Source: Nematostella vectensis
Lineage: Eukaryota; Cnidaria; Anthozoa; Actiniaria; Edwardsiidae
NCBI RefSeq assembly: GCF_932526225.1
Contig: NC_064035.1
Span: 14,266,566 to 14,330,565, forward strand
Direction of reading: 5' to 3'
Length of the DNA: 64,000 nucleotides
This document shows, piece by piece, positions 13,101-28,100 of this stretch (positions are counted from its first letter, which is position 1; each line of letters starts with the position of its first letter). Made by a program: the position numbers and the translations under genes. The notes beneath the pieces were generated by a model that searched no databases, was not told the DNA's origin, and saw only the letters and a program-made list of their open reading frames with translations.

Positions 13101-16100
13101 GTCTATCCTCTTCTTCTTTGAACAAATTTAATCATTTGTGCCTCCGGCTTTGGCTCTTCTCGTGTATGTATTGATAATAGTCTAGTTTACTACCAGATAA
13201 AATTGATTGATTAAAACTTTCCCATTCAGATACCTTGTTTCCTGACCCCTGGAAGGTTCATAGCGGCGTTCAGGGTCTTGATACTATCCTCTGCATTTCC
13301 CATCTTCATCTGCACCCGTGCTTTGATAAGATGATACAGGGGATGCTCGCGAACCTAAACACAGTTATATTACTCCCTCAATATCACACGACTTCGTGGA
13401 AAAGCGACTCGGTGGTTATGTAATAAAATTTTCACCCCTAATTTTACCTCAAAGTTGTAGCTGAGTCCAACTTCAAGGGATTGTTCTGCTTGTTTAAAAT
13501 TGTTCTTCTGAAGTTGAATCTGCAATTATATATAAAACAACATATATAGATTAACATTACATATTATACATAGTCTCAGCTTGCATACCACGTGTAGTGG
13601 AGACTTTCTTTATAGTTGAGTACGTCAAGGGATGGTGTAAAGAAGATTTAAAGAGACTTTTAGTTTGTTCTTGTTTAGAGCTTCTTGTTTATAAATGCAA
13701 AGGTCTATTTACATTTATTCTGTATTTGATTAAAATAATTTTATGATGGATTTGCGTTACTATTATTTGGGGGCAAAAAAATGGCTTTGTGACTGGCAAT
13801 TTGATGTACCCAAATGATATTATTGGAAATGCAGACTTGGACCAGACTTGGGCCAGTGGCCAGGGGAAAGGGGTGGCTCAGACTTGGGCAGGTGACCAGG
13901 GAAAAGGGGTGGCTTAGACTTGGGCAGGTGGCTAGGGGAAAGGCGTGGCTCAGACTTGGGCAGGTGACCAGGGGAAAGGGGTGGCTCAGACTTGGGCCAG
14001 TGGCTAGGGGAAAGGGGTGGCTCAGACTTGGGCCAGTGGCTAGGGGAAAGGGGTGGCTCAGACTTGGGCTAGTGTCCAGGGGAGGGCACTGCTCACACTC
14101 CACCAGCGGTCAGGGGGAGGGGTTGTCAAGTTGCAAGTATAGGTGTGGAGAAAAGAGTTTTGTCTTGTGATCTTTACCTGGGCCATCAGAAGGTGAGCAT
14201 CAGAGAAAGTGGCATCTTGCTCCAGGCAGTGTGCAAGCATTGCATTAGCGACATCCACCTCACCTACAGTATAGACAACCAGAATCAAAACAAATTTTTC
14301 CTTTCAGAGCTTATATGAGCCATCCAAACCACCTGCTGCACTACTACTGGGCGATTTTCTAGCTTTGTGCAGTTTAGATGGTGTATTGACAAAATGATAT
14401 TGTCAGACAACATGAATTCCGATTATTGCAATTCAAAGTTTTCCAAGTTGTAATTCATGTTGTTGCAGTGCTGTTTATCTTTTTATGTCTTGCGCACATA
14501 CCTTACCCACATAAAAATGTAGCGACCTGTTTGGTACTTTTTTCTGCCCACTAGGTAGAACCCTTCCATCCTTCCAGCATTCCTCCCCCTCTCCCTGGGC
14601 ATGTCCCTACTAGACAATGTTACCTGCAAGGTACTTGACCCTGCCCATTAGGTAGAGCCCCTCCAGCAGTCCAGGTATTGCCTTGGTCAGGGGGTCCAGC
14701 ACAGCAGCACATCTCTTTAGCAGCGGTGGAGAAGGCTGCCCAGGTGATTGTGGCTGAAAAAAAGAGAATACAGTCAACTCTCTACTAACGGACGCTCCAA
14801 TGAAAAGACAGAATTATATACAGTAAACTTTAGATTATTAGTTTCACTGTTGCCTAGAGGATGGTTGCCTAAGTTGACAACTCAGTTGACTAACATCCAC
14901 CTACAGTAGAGGCTTGTAAAATGACCACTGCAGGGTTTGGCACCTAACACCTCTGTAATTATATACCTGTGTACAAGTGTAAACATAGTAACTGTAAAGT
15001 ATTGTCACATACAGATTACTGTACTTACACTGCAACACTTTAATGAAAGGTTTTTAAATAAGAAAAAGAAATAAGGGGGAGTAGAGCATTACACACCTCA
15101 CTTGGAGCATACATCAAGTAGTCCTTGACAACTTGAATTAGAAAATCTGGGTTCATCTGGACAAAATACTGTGTACCAAGAGGAAGTCCCTGTGAAAGAA
15201 AAAGGGACCAGTTGTCAAACAACTTTGAATTCTACTAAAATTGCTTGAATAAGATTATCCTTGTAAAAATATGGAAGCAAGCAAAATTTTGGTAATATAT
15301 TAGGAAGCTACAGAGACAGAAAGTGTTAATCTTACTCTGATTTGAACAATATTTTGAATGATAAAAACAAGAAGAAAAACTTGTGAATTCCTTAAAGAAT
15401 CATGTACTGTATGTGCCCTAGGACCAAGGTCTTCTTACCTTTAAGCTGACAAAATGTGTATCAATGGCCATATTGAGAGCAGTAATGACTTCCTCTTGAG
15501 GTTTGCCTTTCTTCCTATACAGTACTGATGTCAAATATGACAGCTCCTATTTTCAAGACACAGAGAGTTTTAGTCAATAGGCAACTTGCACAAGCAGATC
15601 ATGTGTATTTATTTGTGTTTATTTTGGCTTGAATTTGCACTCAAAAAGTCACTTCAGAAAAGTAAAGTATGTCCTATGCACTATATAAGACGGGGTATAA
15701 TGCCCTCCTTTTTCATGTGCTGTTCCAATTGCAATCGCATGCAAATGGACCAATTCGATTGTTCCATGTTCATTTTTATGCACTTGCATTTGGAAAGGCT
15801 AAAAAAAAGAACATGGTTTGTCCTGGGACTTATTCAAACAACGCAGCAGTTTCAAGCTTTGAGCATACAGTAGGCATTATCATGTCAGGCACCCTGTGTC
15901 TGAAATGTTATAGCAGGTGTGTTTGGTGCAAAATAAGCCAAGATGGTGACAGGAAGTTGATCTATTAACATCAATATATAAATTAATTAATTATTCATCG
16001 AATTGTCCAGTTATTGTAACAAGTTATTGCTTACAGCTGATTTTCCAATGGACTGCTGTATCTCGTTCAAAAACTCAAGCTGTTGCTCTGCATCTTCAAG

Positions 16101-19100
16101 TTGACCTTCAATGAGCTGGCACCTAATAATTCCTGGTGAAAAGACACAGAATAAGCTGTATAACACTGTTGGAAAGTTGGAAAGTTGGAAATCTTACCAG
16201 TAAGAGCAGGAACACTTGTTTCATCCAGCTTCATGGCAGCTCTAAATGCCTTTGTTGCATCTCGTATCTTGCCCTGGAGTACGTGTTGGAAGCCCAACTC
16301 TATCTGGTACTCTGCATCGGCCGGAGCAAGTGACTGGGCACGGTCAATCAATGTCACTGTCTGCTGTAGAACTAGGCTGTTACGACCACACTGTGGAGAA
16401 AACAAAGGAAAGAGGCCATGTGAGTGCTTTTTTGGGATAGATTTGCAGTGTTAAAAAAACAGTATGAAACTAAACAAAATTTCTACAAACTGTAAACTCA
16501 TAAAAATAAAGCTGTGTGAAAAAGCAAGGCTAAATGGTAAAAGTAAAACAGAAAAAAGTCAAACTTTTCGAGCAATTTCAATCTATATTAGCGTAAAAGA
16601 AATTTCAAGTCTACTGCATAAGCATTATATAATTTTTGTTTCCTTTTTATAACTTTAACAAATGTTTATCACTGTGCAAACAGTATTTATTTTATTTTAA
16701 CATATTTCCAAAGCTACTTTATTAAAACTATGTAAAATTATGGAAGATACACACTATTATGGCCACAAGCTGCTCAAAGTTCTAATGGATTCTCTCTTAC
16801 ATATGTACAAACACATTAATGTTTACCGTCTTTTTAAACAATTTTCAATTGTTATTTTTTCCCTTTCCATACTTTTTTTGCATTTGTCTTTTCCATTCAT
16901 GCCCAGAGTAAGACATCAAGCCAAAATATTACTTAGTGCAGCAACTAGAAAAGATGTATCTTCACCTACCAATCTGCTAAATCCCTGGGATATATTGCAG
17001 TAAACGTGAGGATTTTTGGGCTCACATCTGTCAAGGGCATGGATGAGTTCCACAATTTTCTCTGAAGCCTGAAATACAACCAGCCCAAGTCAAAATCCTC
17101 ATACAGTATCTAATCGGTAACTATGAGAAAAGAGCATATATTTCATGTGTTCTCTTTTACCTACCATAGTAAAGATAATAAAAAACACATTAACTGTACC
17201 TCTGTGTATGAGCCATCTCTACAGAGCATGAACAAGATCACCATCCTTTGAGCTTCAATACAATTTCTGTTTATTGCCAGGGCTCTGGAAATAGGACAAT
17301 GAATGTTAGAATAGTCAGGGCTTCTGGAATTACGCGGAAAAAAACTCCAAATTACGTGGGGTTCTTTGCTAAATTACGCGCTAAATTACACAGAAAATCA
17401 ATCATTACGTCCGAAATATCACACTCTTACGAAGAATATATCTCTTTTTTTACGAGAAATAGAGGTAAGAACCCTAAAAGAACACATCAGCTGTTTGTCT
17501 TTCAAAATTTAGCCAAATTACGCAGGATTAGGCGGAAATTTGTGGATTACGTGGATTACGCGGAAAAAGCCAAATTACGCACTTCCACACAAGCACGTAA
17601 TCCCAGAAGCCCTGAATAGTGTAACTTGAATTCACATTATTGAGAGCAAGCTGAAATTGGAGGCAGCGTGACAGTAATTACAGACGAAGTGCAAATAGAG
17701 CCACATGTAGCAGCCAATAATACTGCATGCTCTAGGTGCAGCGGGGGAAAACCCTAGGGGTTCAAATATTAAACACTAGTCATGCAAGCCAAGCAAGATG
17801 CCAAGACCAAAGCGAGCTTGTACCAAAAGAAGGAAGTGCAAGGAAACAGTATCAAGAATGCAGAAGACAAGACGAGTATGAAATGGTAATAATATCGATG
17901 CGTACGTATACTTATCAGTGGGAATGGCTATAAAGATAAGTTACAGATGTTGATTGGAGGACCTTGAGCTACTGTAAGTAAACAGGTTAATGGGATTATT
18001 GAGCCCTTTAACCCCTAAACACTTGTTCAAATTCAGTCTTTTTTTATTATAATACTAATATTTAATGTTTTAGTGTTTTTTCCGCTGAAGTCTAAAATAT
18101 TCCTACTGTATTGCCATCGAATGATATACTAAAAGAATTTTATCCAGAAGGAAGCCATTTGGGTCTACAGTATTGTTAACTTATTGAAAAGCAAATACCC
18201 TAGATATAGAGGCTCCTACCCATATGCTCCTGTTTACACAAATTTAAGGATAGATAAATTAACTGTAAATAATCTGATATGAGGAACTCTGAATTATCAC
18301 AAAACGGGTGTACCCTAACAAAAAATACTCTCAAAATCTTAAACCATGCAGTATACAATCAGTGACACCACCATGATGGGGAGAGATACAGTATATACTT
18401 TAGATCTGCTTGGTTTCTTACCTTTGTGCTGTCTCTAGGGTCTGGTCCCAGTCTTGCAGTGCAAGCTGTAGACGCATCTTCTCAATGAGAGCTGGAATAC
18501 ACTCTGGGTAGGCAACTACAGCCTGAGAATTAATAACTGATTATTAGAGTGGTTATTTTGAGTATTGGTAGATGTTGCTCACTGGTCAAGTGTGCATCAT
18601 GACTTGTTAAGTGTACATCATCACTTGTCAAGTGTACACCATTACTTGTCAAGTTTACACCATCACTTGTCAAGTGTACATAACCTGTCAAGTGTACATC
18701 ATCATCTGTCAAGTGCACATCATCACTTGCCAAGTGTACACCATCACTTGTCAAGTACACATCATTACTTGTCAAGTGTACATCATCATCTGTCAAGTGC
18801 ACATCATCAATTGGCAAGTGTACATCATCACCTGTCTTGTGCACATCATCACTTGTCAAGTGTACATCATCACCTGTCAAGTTTACGCAATCACTTGCCA
18901 AGTGTACATGATCACTCATCAAGTTAACATCACCTGTCAAGTTAACATCATCACTTGTCAAGTGCACATCATCACTTGTCAAGTGCACATCATCACTTGT
19001 CAAGTGTACATCATCACTTGTCAAGTGTACATCATCACTTGTCAAGTGTACATCACCTGTCAAGTGTACATCATCACCTGTCAAGTGTACATCATCACTT

Positions 19101-22100
19101 GTTAAGTGTACACCATCACTTGTCAAGTACACATCATTACTTGTCAAGTGTACATCATCTGTCAAGTGCACATCATCACTTGTCAAGTGTACACCATCAC
19201 TTGTCAAGTGTACATGATCACTCATCAAGTGTATGTTGTGGTTTGAAATGCTTCTTGGTTTGAAATTGTTAAAACCAGTTTGAAAAAAAATCAAACCAAG
19301 AAGCATTTCAAACCACAACAAATGTGGCATGGTTTGAATTTTTTTCAAACTGGTTTTAACAATTTCAAACTAAGGAGCATTTCAAACCACAACATGTACA
19401 TCACCTGTCAAGTTACCATCATCACTTGTCAAGTGTACACCATCACTTGTCAAGTGAACATGATCACTTATCAAGTGTACATCACCTGTCAAGTTACCAT
19501 CACCACTTGTCAAGTGTACACCATCACTTGTCAAGTGTACATGATCAACTCATCAAGTGTACATCACCTGTCAAGTTACCATCATCACTTGTCAAGTGCA
19601 CATCATCACTTGTCAAGTGTACATCATCACTTGTCAAGTGTACATGTTCACTTGTCAAGTGCACATCATCACTTGTTAAGTGTACATCATCACCTGTTAA
19701 GTGTACATCCTCACTTGTCAAGTGTACACCATCACTTGTCAAGTGCACATTATCACTTGTCAAGTGCACATCATCACTCGTCAAGTGAACACCATCACTT
19801 GTCAAGTGTACATCATCACTCGTTAAGTGTACACCATCACTTGTCAAGTTTACATCATCACTTGTTAAGTGTACATCATCACTTGTTAAGTGTACATCAT
19901 CACTTGTCAAGTGTACATCATCACTTGTCAAGTGCACATCATCACCTCTGAAATGTACATCATCACTGGTCAAAAGTACATCATATTTCAAGTGTATATG
20001 ATCACTCTTCAAGTGTACATCACCTGTTAAGTGCACATCACTACTTGTCAAGTGTAAATCATCACTTGTCAAGTGTGCATTATCATTTTTCAAGTGCACA
20101 TCACCACGTGTCGAGTGCACATCATCACTTGTCAAGTGTACATCATCACTCGTCAAGTGTACATCACTTGCCAAGTGTACATGATCACTCATCAAGTGTA
20201 CATCACCTGTCAAGTTAACACCATCACTTGTCAAGTGTACACCATCACTTGTCAAGTGTACACCATTACTTGTCAAGTGTACTTCATCACTTGTCAAGTG
20301 TACTTCATCACTTGTCAAGTGTTTATCACCTGTCAAGTGTACATCATCACCTGTCAAGTACACATCATTACTTGTCAAGTGCACATCATCACTTTTCAAG
20401 TGTACATCATCACCTGTCAAATGTACACCATCACTTGCCAAGTGTACACGATCACTCATCAAGTGTACATTACCTGTCAAGTGTACAGCATCACTTGTCA
20501 AGTGTACATCATCACCTGTCAAGTGCACATCATCACTTGTCAAGTGTACATCATTACCTGTCAAGTGCACATCATCAATTGTCAAGTGTACATCATCACC
20601 TGTCAAGTTTACACAATCACTTGCCAAGTGTACATCATCACTCATCAAGTGTACATCACCTGTCAAGTTAACATCATCACTTGTGAAGTGCACATCATTA
20701 CTTGTCAAGTGTACATCATCACTTGTCAAGTGTACATCACCTGTCAAGTGTACATCATCACCTGTCAAGTGTACATCATCACTTGTCAAGTGTACACCAT
20801 CACTTGTCAAGTACACATCATTACTTGTCAAGTGTACATCATCATCTGTCAAGTGCAAATTATCACTTGTCAAGTGTACATCATCACTTGTCAAGTGTAC
20901 ACCATCACTTGTCAAGTGTACACCATCACTTGTCAAGTGTACACCATCACTTGTCAAGTGTACATGATGACTCATCAAGTGTACATCACCTCTCAAGTTA
21001 CCATCACCACTTGTCAAGTGTACACCATCATTTGTCAAGTGTACATGATCAACTCATCAAGTGTACATCACCTGTCAAGTTACCATCATCACTTGTCAAG
21101 TGCACATCATCACTTGTCAAGTGTACATCATCACTTGTCAAGTGTACATCATCACTTGTCAAGTGTACATCACCTGTCAAGTGTACATCATCACCTGTCA
21201 AGTGTACATCATCACTTGTTAAGTGTACACCATCACTTGTCAAGTACACATCATTACTTGTCAAGTGTACATCATCTGTCAAGTGCACATCATCACTTGT
21301 CAAGTGTACACCATCACTTGTCAAGTGTACATGATCACTCATCAAGTGTATGTTGTGGTTTGAAATGCTTCTTGGTTTGAAATTGTTAAAACCAGTTTGA
21401 AAAAAAATCAAACCAAGAAGCATTTCAAACCACAACAAATGTGGCATGGTTTGAATTTTTTTCAAACTGGTTTTAACAATTTCAAACTAAGGAGCATTTC
21501 AAACCACAACATGTACATCACCTGTCAAGTTACCATCATCACTTGTCAAGTGTACACCATCACTTGTCAAGTGAACATGATCACTTATCAAGTGTACATC
21601 ACCTGTCAAGTTACCATCACCACTTGTCAAGTGTACACCATCACTTGTCAAGTGTACATGATCAACTCATCAAGTGTACATCACCTGTCAAGTTACCATC
21701 ATCACTTGTCAAGTGCACATCATCACTTGTCAAGTGTACATCATCACTTGTCAAGTGTACATGTTCACTTGTCAAGTGCACATCATCACTTGTTAAGTGT
21801 ACATCATCACCTGTTAAGTGTACATCATCACTTGTCAAGTGTACACCATCACTTGTCAAGTGCACATTATCACTTGTCAAGTGCACATCATCACTCGTCA
21901 AGTGAACACCATCACTTGTCAAGTGTACATCATCACTCGTTAAGTGTACACCATCACTTGTCAAGTTTACATCATCACTTGTTAAGTGTACATCATCACT
22001 TGTTAAGTGTACATCATCACTTGTCAAGTGTACATCATCACTTGTCAAGTGCACATCATCACCTCTGAAATGTACATCATCACTGGTCAAAAGTACATCA

Positions 22101-25100
22101 TCTGTCAAGTGTATATGATCACTCTTCAAGTGTACATCACCTGTTAAGTGCACATCACTACTTGTCAAGTGTAAATCATCACTTGTCAAGTGTGCATTAT
22201 CATTTTTCAAGTGCACATCACCACGTGTCGAGTGCACATCATCACTTGTCAAGTGTACATCATCACTCGTCAAGTGTACATCACTTGCCAAGTGTACATG
22301 ATCACTCATCAAGTGTACATCATCACCTGTCAAGTTTACACAATCACTTGTCAAGTGTACATCATCACTCATCAAGTGTACATCACCTGTCAAGTTAACA
22401 TCATCACTTGTGAAGTGCACATCATTACTTGTCAAGTGTACATCATCACTTGTCAAGTGTACATCACCTGTCAAGTGTACATCATCACCTGTCAAGTGTA
22501 CATCATCACTTGTCAAGTGTACACCATCACTTGTCAAGTACACATCATTACTTGTCAAGTGTACATCATCATCTGTCAAGTGCAAATTATCACTTGTCAA
22601 GTGTACATCATCACTTGTCAAGTGTACACCATCACTTGTCAAGTGTACACCATCACTTGTCAAGTGTACACCATCACTTGTCAAGTGTACATGATGACTC
22701 ATCAAGTGTACATCACCTCTCAAGTTACCATCACCACTTGTCAAGTGTACACCATCATTTGTCAAGTGTACATGATCAACTCATCAAGTGTACATCACCT
22801 GTCAAGTTACCATCATCACTTGTCAAGTGCACATCATCACTTGTCAAGTGTACATCATCACTTGTCAAGTGTACATCACCTGTCAAGTGTACATCATCAC
22901 CTGTCAAGTGTACATCATCACTTGTTAAGTGTACACCATCACTTGTCAAGTACACATCATTACTTGTCAAGTGTACATCATCTGTCAAGTGCACATCATC
23001 ACTTGTCAAGTGTACACCATCACTTGTCAAGTGTACATGATCACTCATCAAGTGTATGTTGTGGTTTGAAATGCTTCTTGGTTTGAAATTGTTAAAACCA
23101 GTTTGAAAAAAAATCAAACCAAGAAGCATTTCAAACCACAACAAATGTGGCATGGTTTGAATTTTTTTCAAACTGGTTTTAACAATTTCAAACTAAGGAG
23201 CATTTCAAACCACAACATGTACATCACCTGTCAAGTTACCATCATCACTTGTCAAGTGTACACCATCACTTGTCAAGTGAACATGATCACTTATCAAGTG
23301 TACATCACCTGTCAAGTTACCATCACCACTTGTCAAGTGTACACCATCACTTGTCAAGTGTACATGATCAACTCATCAAGTGTACATCACCTGTCAAGTT
23401 ACCATCATCACTTGTCAAGTGCACATCATCACTTGTCAAGTGTACATCATCACTTGTCAAGTGTACATGTTCACTTGTCAAGTGCACATCATCACTTGTT
23501 AAGTGTACATCATCACCTGTTAAGTGTACATCATCACTTGTCAAGTGTACACCATCACTTGTCAAGTGCACATTATCACTTGTCAAGTGCACATCATCAC
23601 TCGTCAAGTGAACACCATCACTTGTCAAGTGTACATCATCACTCGTTAAGTGTACACCATCACTTGTCAAGTTTACATCATCACTTGTTAAGTGTACATC
23701 ATCACTTGTTAAGTGTACATCATCACTTGTCAAGTGTACATCATCACTTGTCAAGTGCACATCATCACCTCTGAAATGTACATCATCACTGGTCAAAAGT
23801 ACATCATCTGTCAAGTGTATATGATCACTCTTCAAGTGTACATCACCTGTTAAGTGCACATCACTACTTGTCAAGTGTAAATCATCACTTGTCAAGTGTG
23901 CATTATCATTTTTCAAGTGCACATCACCACGTGTCGAGTGCACATCATCACTTGTCAAGTGTACATCATCACTCGTCAAGTGTACATCACTTGCCAAGTG
24001 TACATGATCACTCATCAAGTGTACATCACCTGTCAAGTTAACACCATCACTTGTCAAGTGTACACCATCACTTGTCAAGTGTACACCATTACTTGTCAAG
24101 TGTACTTCATCACTTGTCAAGTGTACTTCATCACTTGTCAAGTGTTTATCACCTGTCAAGTGTACATCATCACCTGTCAAGTACACATCATTACTTGTCA
24201 AGTGCACATCATCACTTTTCAAGTGTACATCATCACCTGTCAAATGTACACCATCACTTGCCAAGTGTACACGATCACTCATCAAGTGTACATTACCTGT
24301 CAAGTGTACAGCATCACTTGTCAAGTGTACATCATCACCTGTCAAGTGCACATCATCACTTGTCAAGTGTACATCATTACCTGTCAAGTGCACATCATCA
24401 CTTGTCAAGTGTACATCATCACCTGTCAAGTTTACACAATCACTTGTCAAGTGTACATCATCACTCATCAAGTGTACATCACCTGTCAAGTTAACATCAT
24501 CACTTGTGAAGTGCACATCATTACTTGTCAAGTGTACATCATCACTTGTCAAGTGTACATCACCTGTCAAGTGTACATCATCACCTGTCAAGTGTACATC
24601 ATCACTTGTCAAGTGTACACCATCACTTGTCAAGTACACATCATTACTTGTCAAGTGTACATCATCATCTGTCAAGTGCAAATTATCACTTGTCAAGTGT
24701 ACATCATCACTTGTCAAGTGTACACCATCACTTGTCAAGTGTACACCATCACTTGTCAAGTGTACACCATCACTTGTCAAGTGTACATGATGACTCATCA
24801 AGTGTACATCACCTCTCAAGTTACCATCACCACTTGTCAAGTGTACACCATCATTTGTCAAGTGTACATGATCAACTCATCAAGTGTACATCACCTGTCA
24901 AGTTACCATCATCACTTGTCAAGTGCACATCATCACTTGTCAAGTGTACATCATCACTTGTCAAGTGTACATCACCTGTCAAGTGTACATCATCACCTGT
25001 CAAGTGTACATCATCACTTGTTAAGTGTACACCATCACTTGTCAAGTACACATCATTACTTGTCAAGTGTACATCATCTGTCAAGTGCACATCATCACTT

Positions 25101-28100
25101 GTCAAGTGTACACCATCACTTGTCAAGTGTACATGATCACTCATCAAGTGTATGTTGTGGTTTGAAATGCTTCTTGGTTTGAAATTGTTAAAACCAGTTT
25201 GAAAAAAAATCAAACCAAGAAGCATTTCAAACCACAACAAATGTGGCATGGTTTGAATTTTTTTCAAACTGGTTTTAACAATTTCAAACTAAGGAGCATT
25301 TCAAACCACAACATGTACATCACCTGTCAAGTTACCATCATCACTTGTCAAGTGTACACCATCACTTGTCAAGTGAACATGATCACTTATCAAGTGTACA
25401 TCACCTGTCAAGTTACCATCACCACTTGTCAAGTGTACACCATCACTTGTCAAGTGTACATGATCAACTCATCAAGTGTACATCACCTGTCAAGTTACCA
25501 TCATCACTTGTCAAGTGCACATCATCACTTGTCAAGTGTACATCATCACTTGTCAAGTGTACACCATCACTTGTCAAGTACACATCATTACTTGTCAAGT
25601 GTACATCATCATCTGTCAAGTGCAAATTATCACTTGTCAAGTGTACATCATCACTTGTCAAGTGTACACCATCACTTGTCAAGTGTACACCATCACTTGT
25701 CAAGTGTACACCATCACTTGTCAAGTGTACATGATGACTCATCAAGTGTACATCACCTCTCAAGTTACCATCACCACTTGTCAAGTGTACACCATCATTT
25801 GTCAAGTGTACATGATCAACTCATCAAGTGTACATCACCTGTCAAGTTACCATCATCACTTGTCAAGTGCACATCATCACTTGTTAAGTGTACATCATCA
25901 CCTGTTAAGTGTACATCATCACTTGTCAAGTGTACACCATCACTTGTCAAGTGCACATTATCACTTGTCAAGTGCACATCATCACTCGTCAAGTGAACAC
26001 CATCACTTGTCAAGTGTACATCATCACTTGTCAAGTTTACATCATCACTTGTTAAGTGTACATCATCACTTGTTAAGTGTACATCATCACTTGTCAAGTG
26101 TACATCACCACTTGTCAAGTGCACATCATCACCTCTCAAATGTACATCATCACTGGTCAAAAGAACATCATCTGTCAAGTGTATATGATCACTCTTCAAG
26201 TGTACATCACCTGTTAAGTGCACATCACTACTTGTCAAGTGTACATCATCACTTGTCAAGTGTGCATTATCATTTTTCAAGTGCACATCACCACTTGTCG
26301 AGTGCACATCATCACTTGTCAAGTGTACATCATCACTCGTCAAGTGTACATCACCTGTCAAATGTACATCATCACTTCTTAAGTGTACATCATCACCTGT
26401 CAAGTGCACACCATCACTTGTCAAGTGTACATCATAACTCGTTAAGTGTACATCATCACTTGTCAAATGTACATCATAACTCGTTAAGTGTACATCATCA
26501 CCTGTCAAGTGTACATCATCACTTGTCAAGTGTACATCATAATACCAGCACATAATTCTGGAAGGCCTGTATAGGAAGGCTCTTAGGTATCAGAGCCCAA
26601 TGAAAACAATGCCATATAATGTTCCTCATTAAAGCTTTGAATTTCCATCTCACCTGATTAACAGTGTCCAAAGCACCACTAAAATTATTCTTTAGCTGCA
26701 GATATCTTGCCTGAAAAGAAACAGATTAAACCAGTTTACAGTACCATTCCATATGTCTGGAAATCACAGGTGGCCCAGTGTGTCAGGGCTTCAGCATTTG
26801 GAGCTTCACACCTCTTCTTAGCTTAATCATTCCAGGATTAGGCCATTCTTAAAATACATACTGTTTGAGGTTAGAATAATTGATTATGTGCTTACTGTAT
26901 AAGTCTTAATCTTTACATCTATTTTTATGTAGTGTACAGTAGGATATATTTGTCACAGAGCATACATACCTTTCCAAACAGTGCATCCAAGTTCTTAGCA
27001 TTTTCTCCACTACAAGATATAAATACAGAATGAATAAAAATTTTATCTATTGAATTTCACACTTTTCAAAGTGAATTTGCATTGTGTGAAAATAAAAACA
27101 AAAGAATGCAGATGGTCATTATTGCTCAAAATCTACTCAAGTTTAACTATAAGTTCACTCTAACCCATACAGTTAACTGTAGTTACAGTGGATAACTCTC
27201 TGTATCATTTACATGATTGATACAATATGTACATGACTTGTTTCTAACTGATATTGGTACTGGATGGCACTTTCTTTCAAAAACAATGCCAAGTATTCTT
27301 ACCCACTTAGAGAGTCATCAAAGAACTTGATGCTCTTTTTGACAAAGGCTTCTCTCCCACAAGAGATATCAATCCAACCACGAAGAATTAGCCCCTTAGG
27401 AAATAAATTATGTCAATAATTGCATTTATAGATGAAAGGCATGCAACACAATGAACTGTTAGAAGTAACAATGATAACCAGCAACTCACAACCACCTTAT
27501 TACCAATGCTAGTAAAGAAAGTGACCATACAAGCACATTACCCAGGATTTACATGAGGAGGGGGAATGTGCAGTAACACTAATAGTACCATTATGGAAAA
27601 AAGATGGTATTTGACTATCCCGCAATAAGAAATTACCCACTGTATTTTGGATAGCCAAGTGGGGTGGCCCAGGTGTAATAGCCTGCCATACCCAAATCAA
27701 GAGGATTATTTTGATTTTAGTTTGTTTCTATACTAGCAATACAATAGAATCCTGCTAACTCGAACTCTGAAGGGAAGCAAAAATCTGTTTGAGTTAGTGG
27801 GGAATTCAAGTTAGCAGAGTAAAAATGACTCAAAATTATGGTCAAGGGAATCGAACTTAGTTCGAGTTAGCGGGGCATTGAGTTGGCCGAGTTCTAGTTA
27901 TCGGGGTTCTACTGTGATTACCTCTTTGGTATCTTGAGACATTTTAATCATCCTATCCACATACTCCCGAGCCTTGTCAACCTTCCCAGTATGTAGCAGA
28001 AACATGCTGCCAAAATACAAAGCCATCTCCCCACAGCTCTGTCGATCCTGTCGAAGCTTTGATTCCAGTTCCTGAACAGCTTCTCTGTCCACTAGTTTTG

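Larger units (their letters stand above)
18555..26545. repeat. Giant 21-bp minisatellite with higher-order structure in a TTC21B intron
   Basis: Nearly 8 kb made of about 380 variants of a 21-bp unit whose core is TACATCATCACTTGTCAAG. Units differ at a few positions (ACC for ATC, CCTGTC for CTTGTC, missing triplets). These variants recur in the same order, giving a higher-order period of about 2.1 kb (2,117, 1,706 and 2,096 bp between successive palindromic spacers; the short one has lost about 390 bp). Because 21 is divisible by three, several frames stay open on both strands for up to 497 codons. These encode only Thr/Ser/Asp/Val/His-Leu heptads and are not credible genes. The array lies between exons 18422-18522 and 26654-26710. 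Confidence 0.97.

Noticed and set aside
18555-26545. CRISPR-like or centromeric satellite interpretation of the large array
   Set aside because: No unique spacers; confined to one intron with exons on both sides, so it is an interstitial minisatellite.
18530-26553. Long open frames on both strands (up to 497 codons) of His/Ser/Thr/Asp-Val heptads
   Set aside because: They are forced by a 21-bp unit without stop codons in several frames; variants between units are not biased to third positions, and the array lies inside a TTC21B intron.
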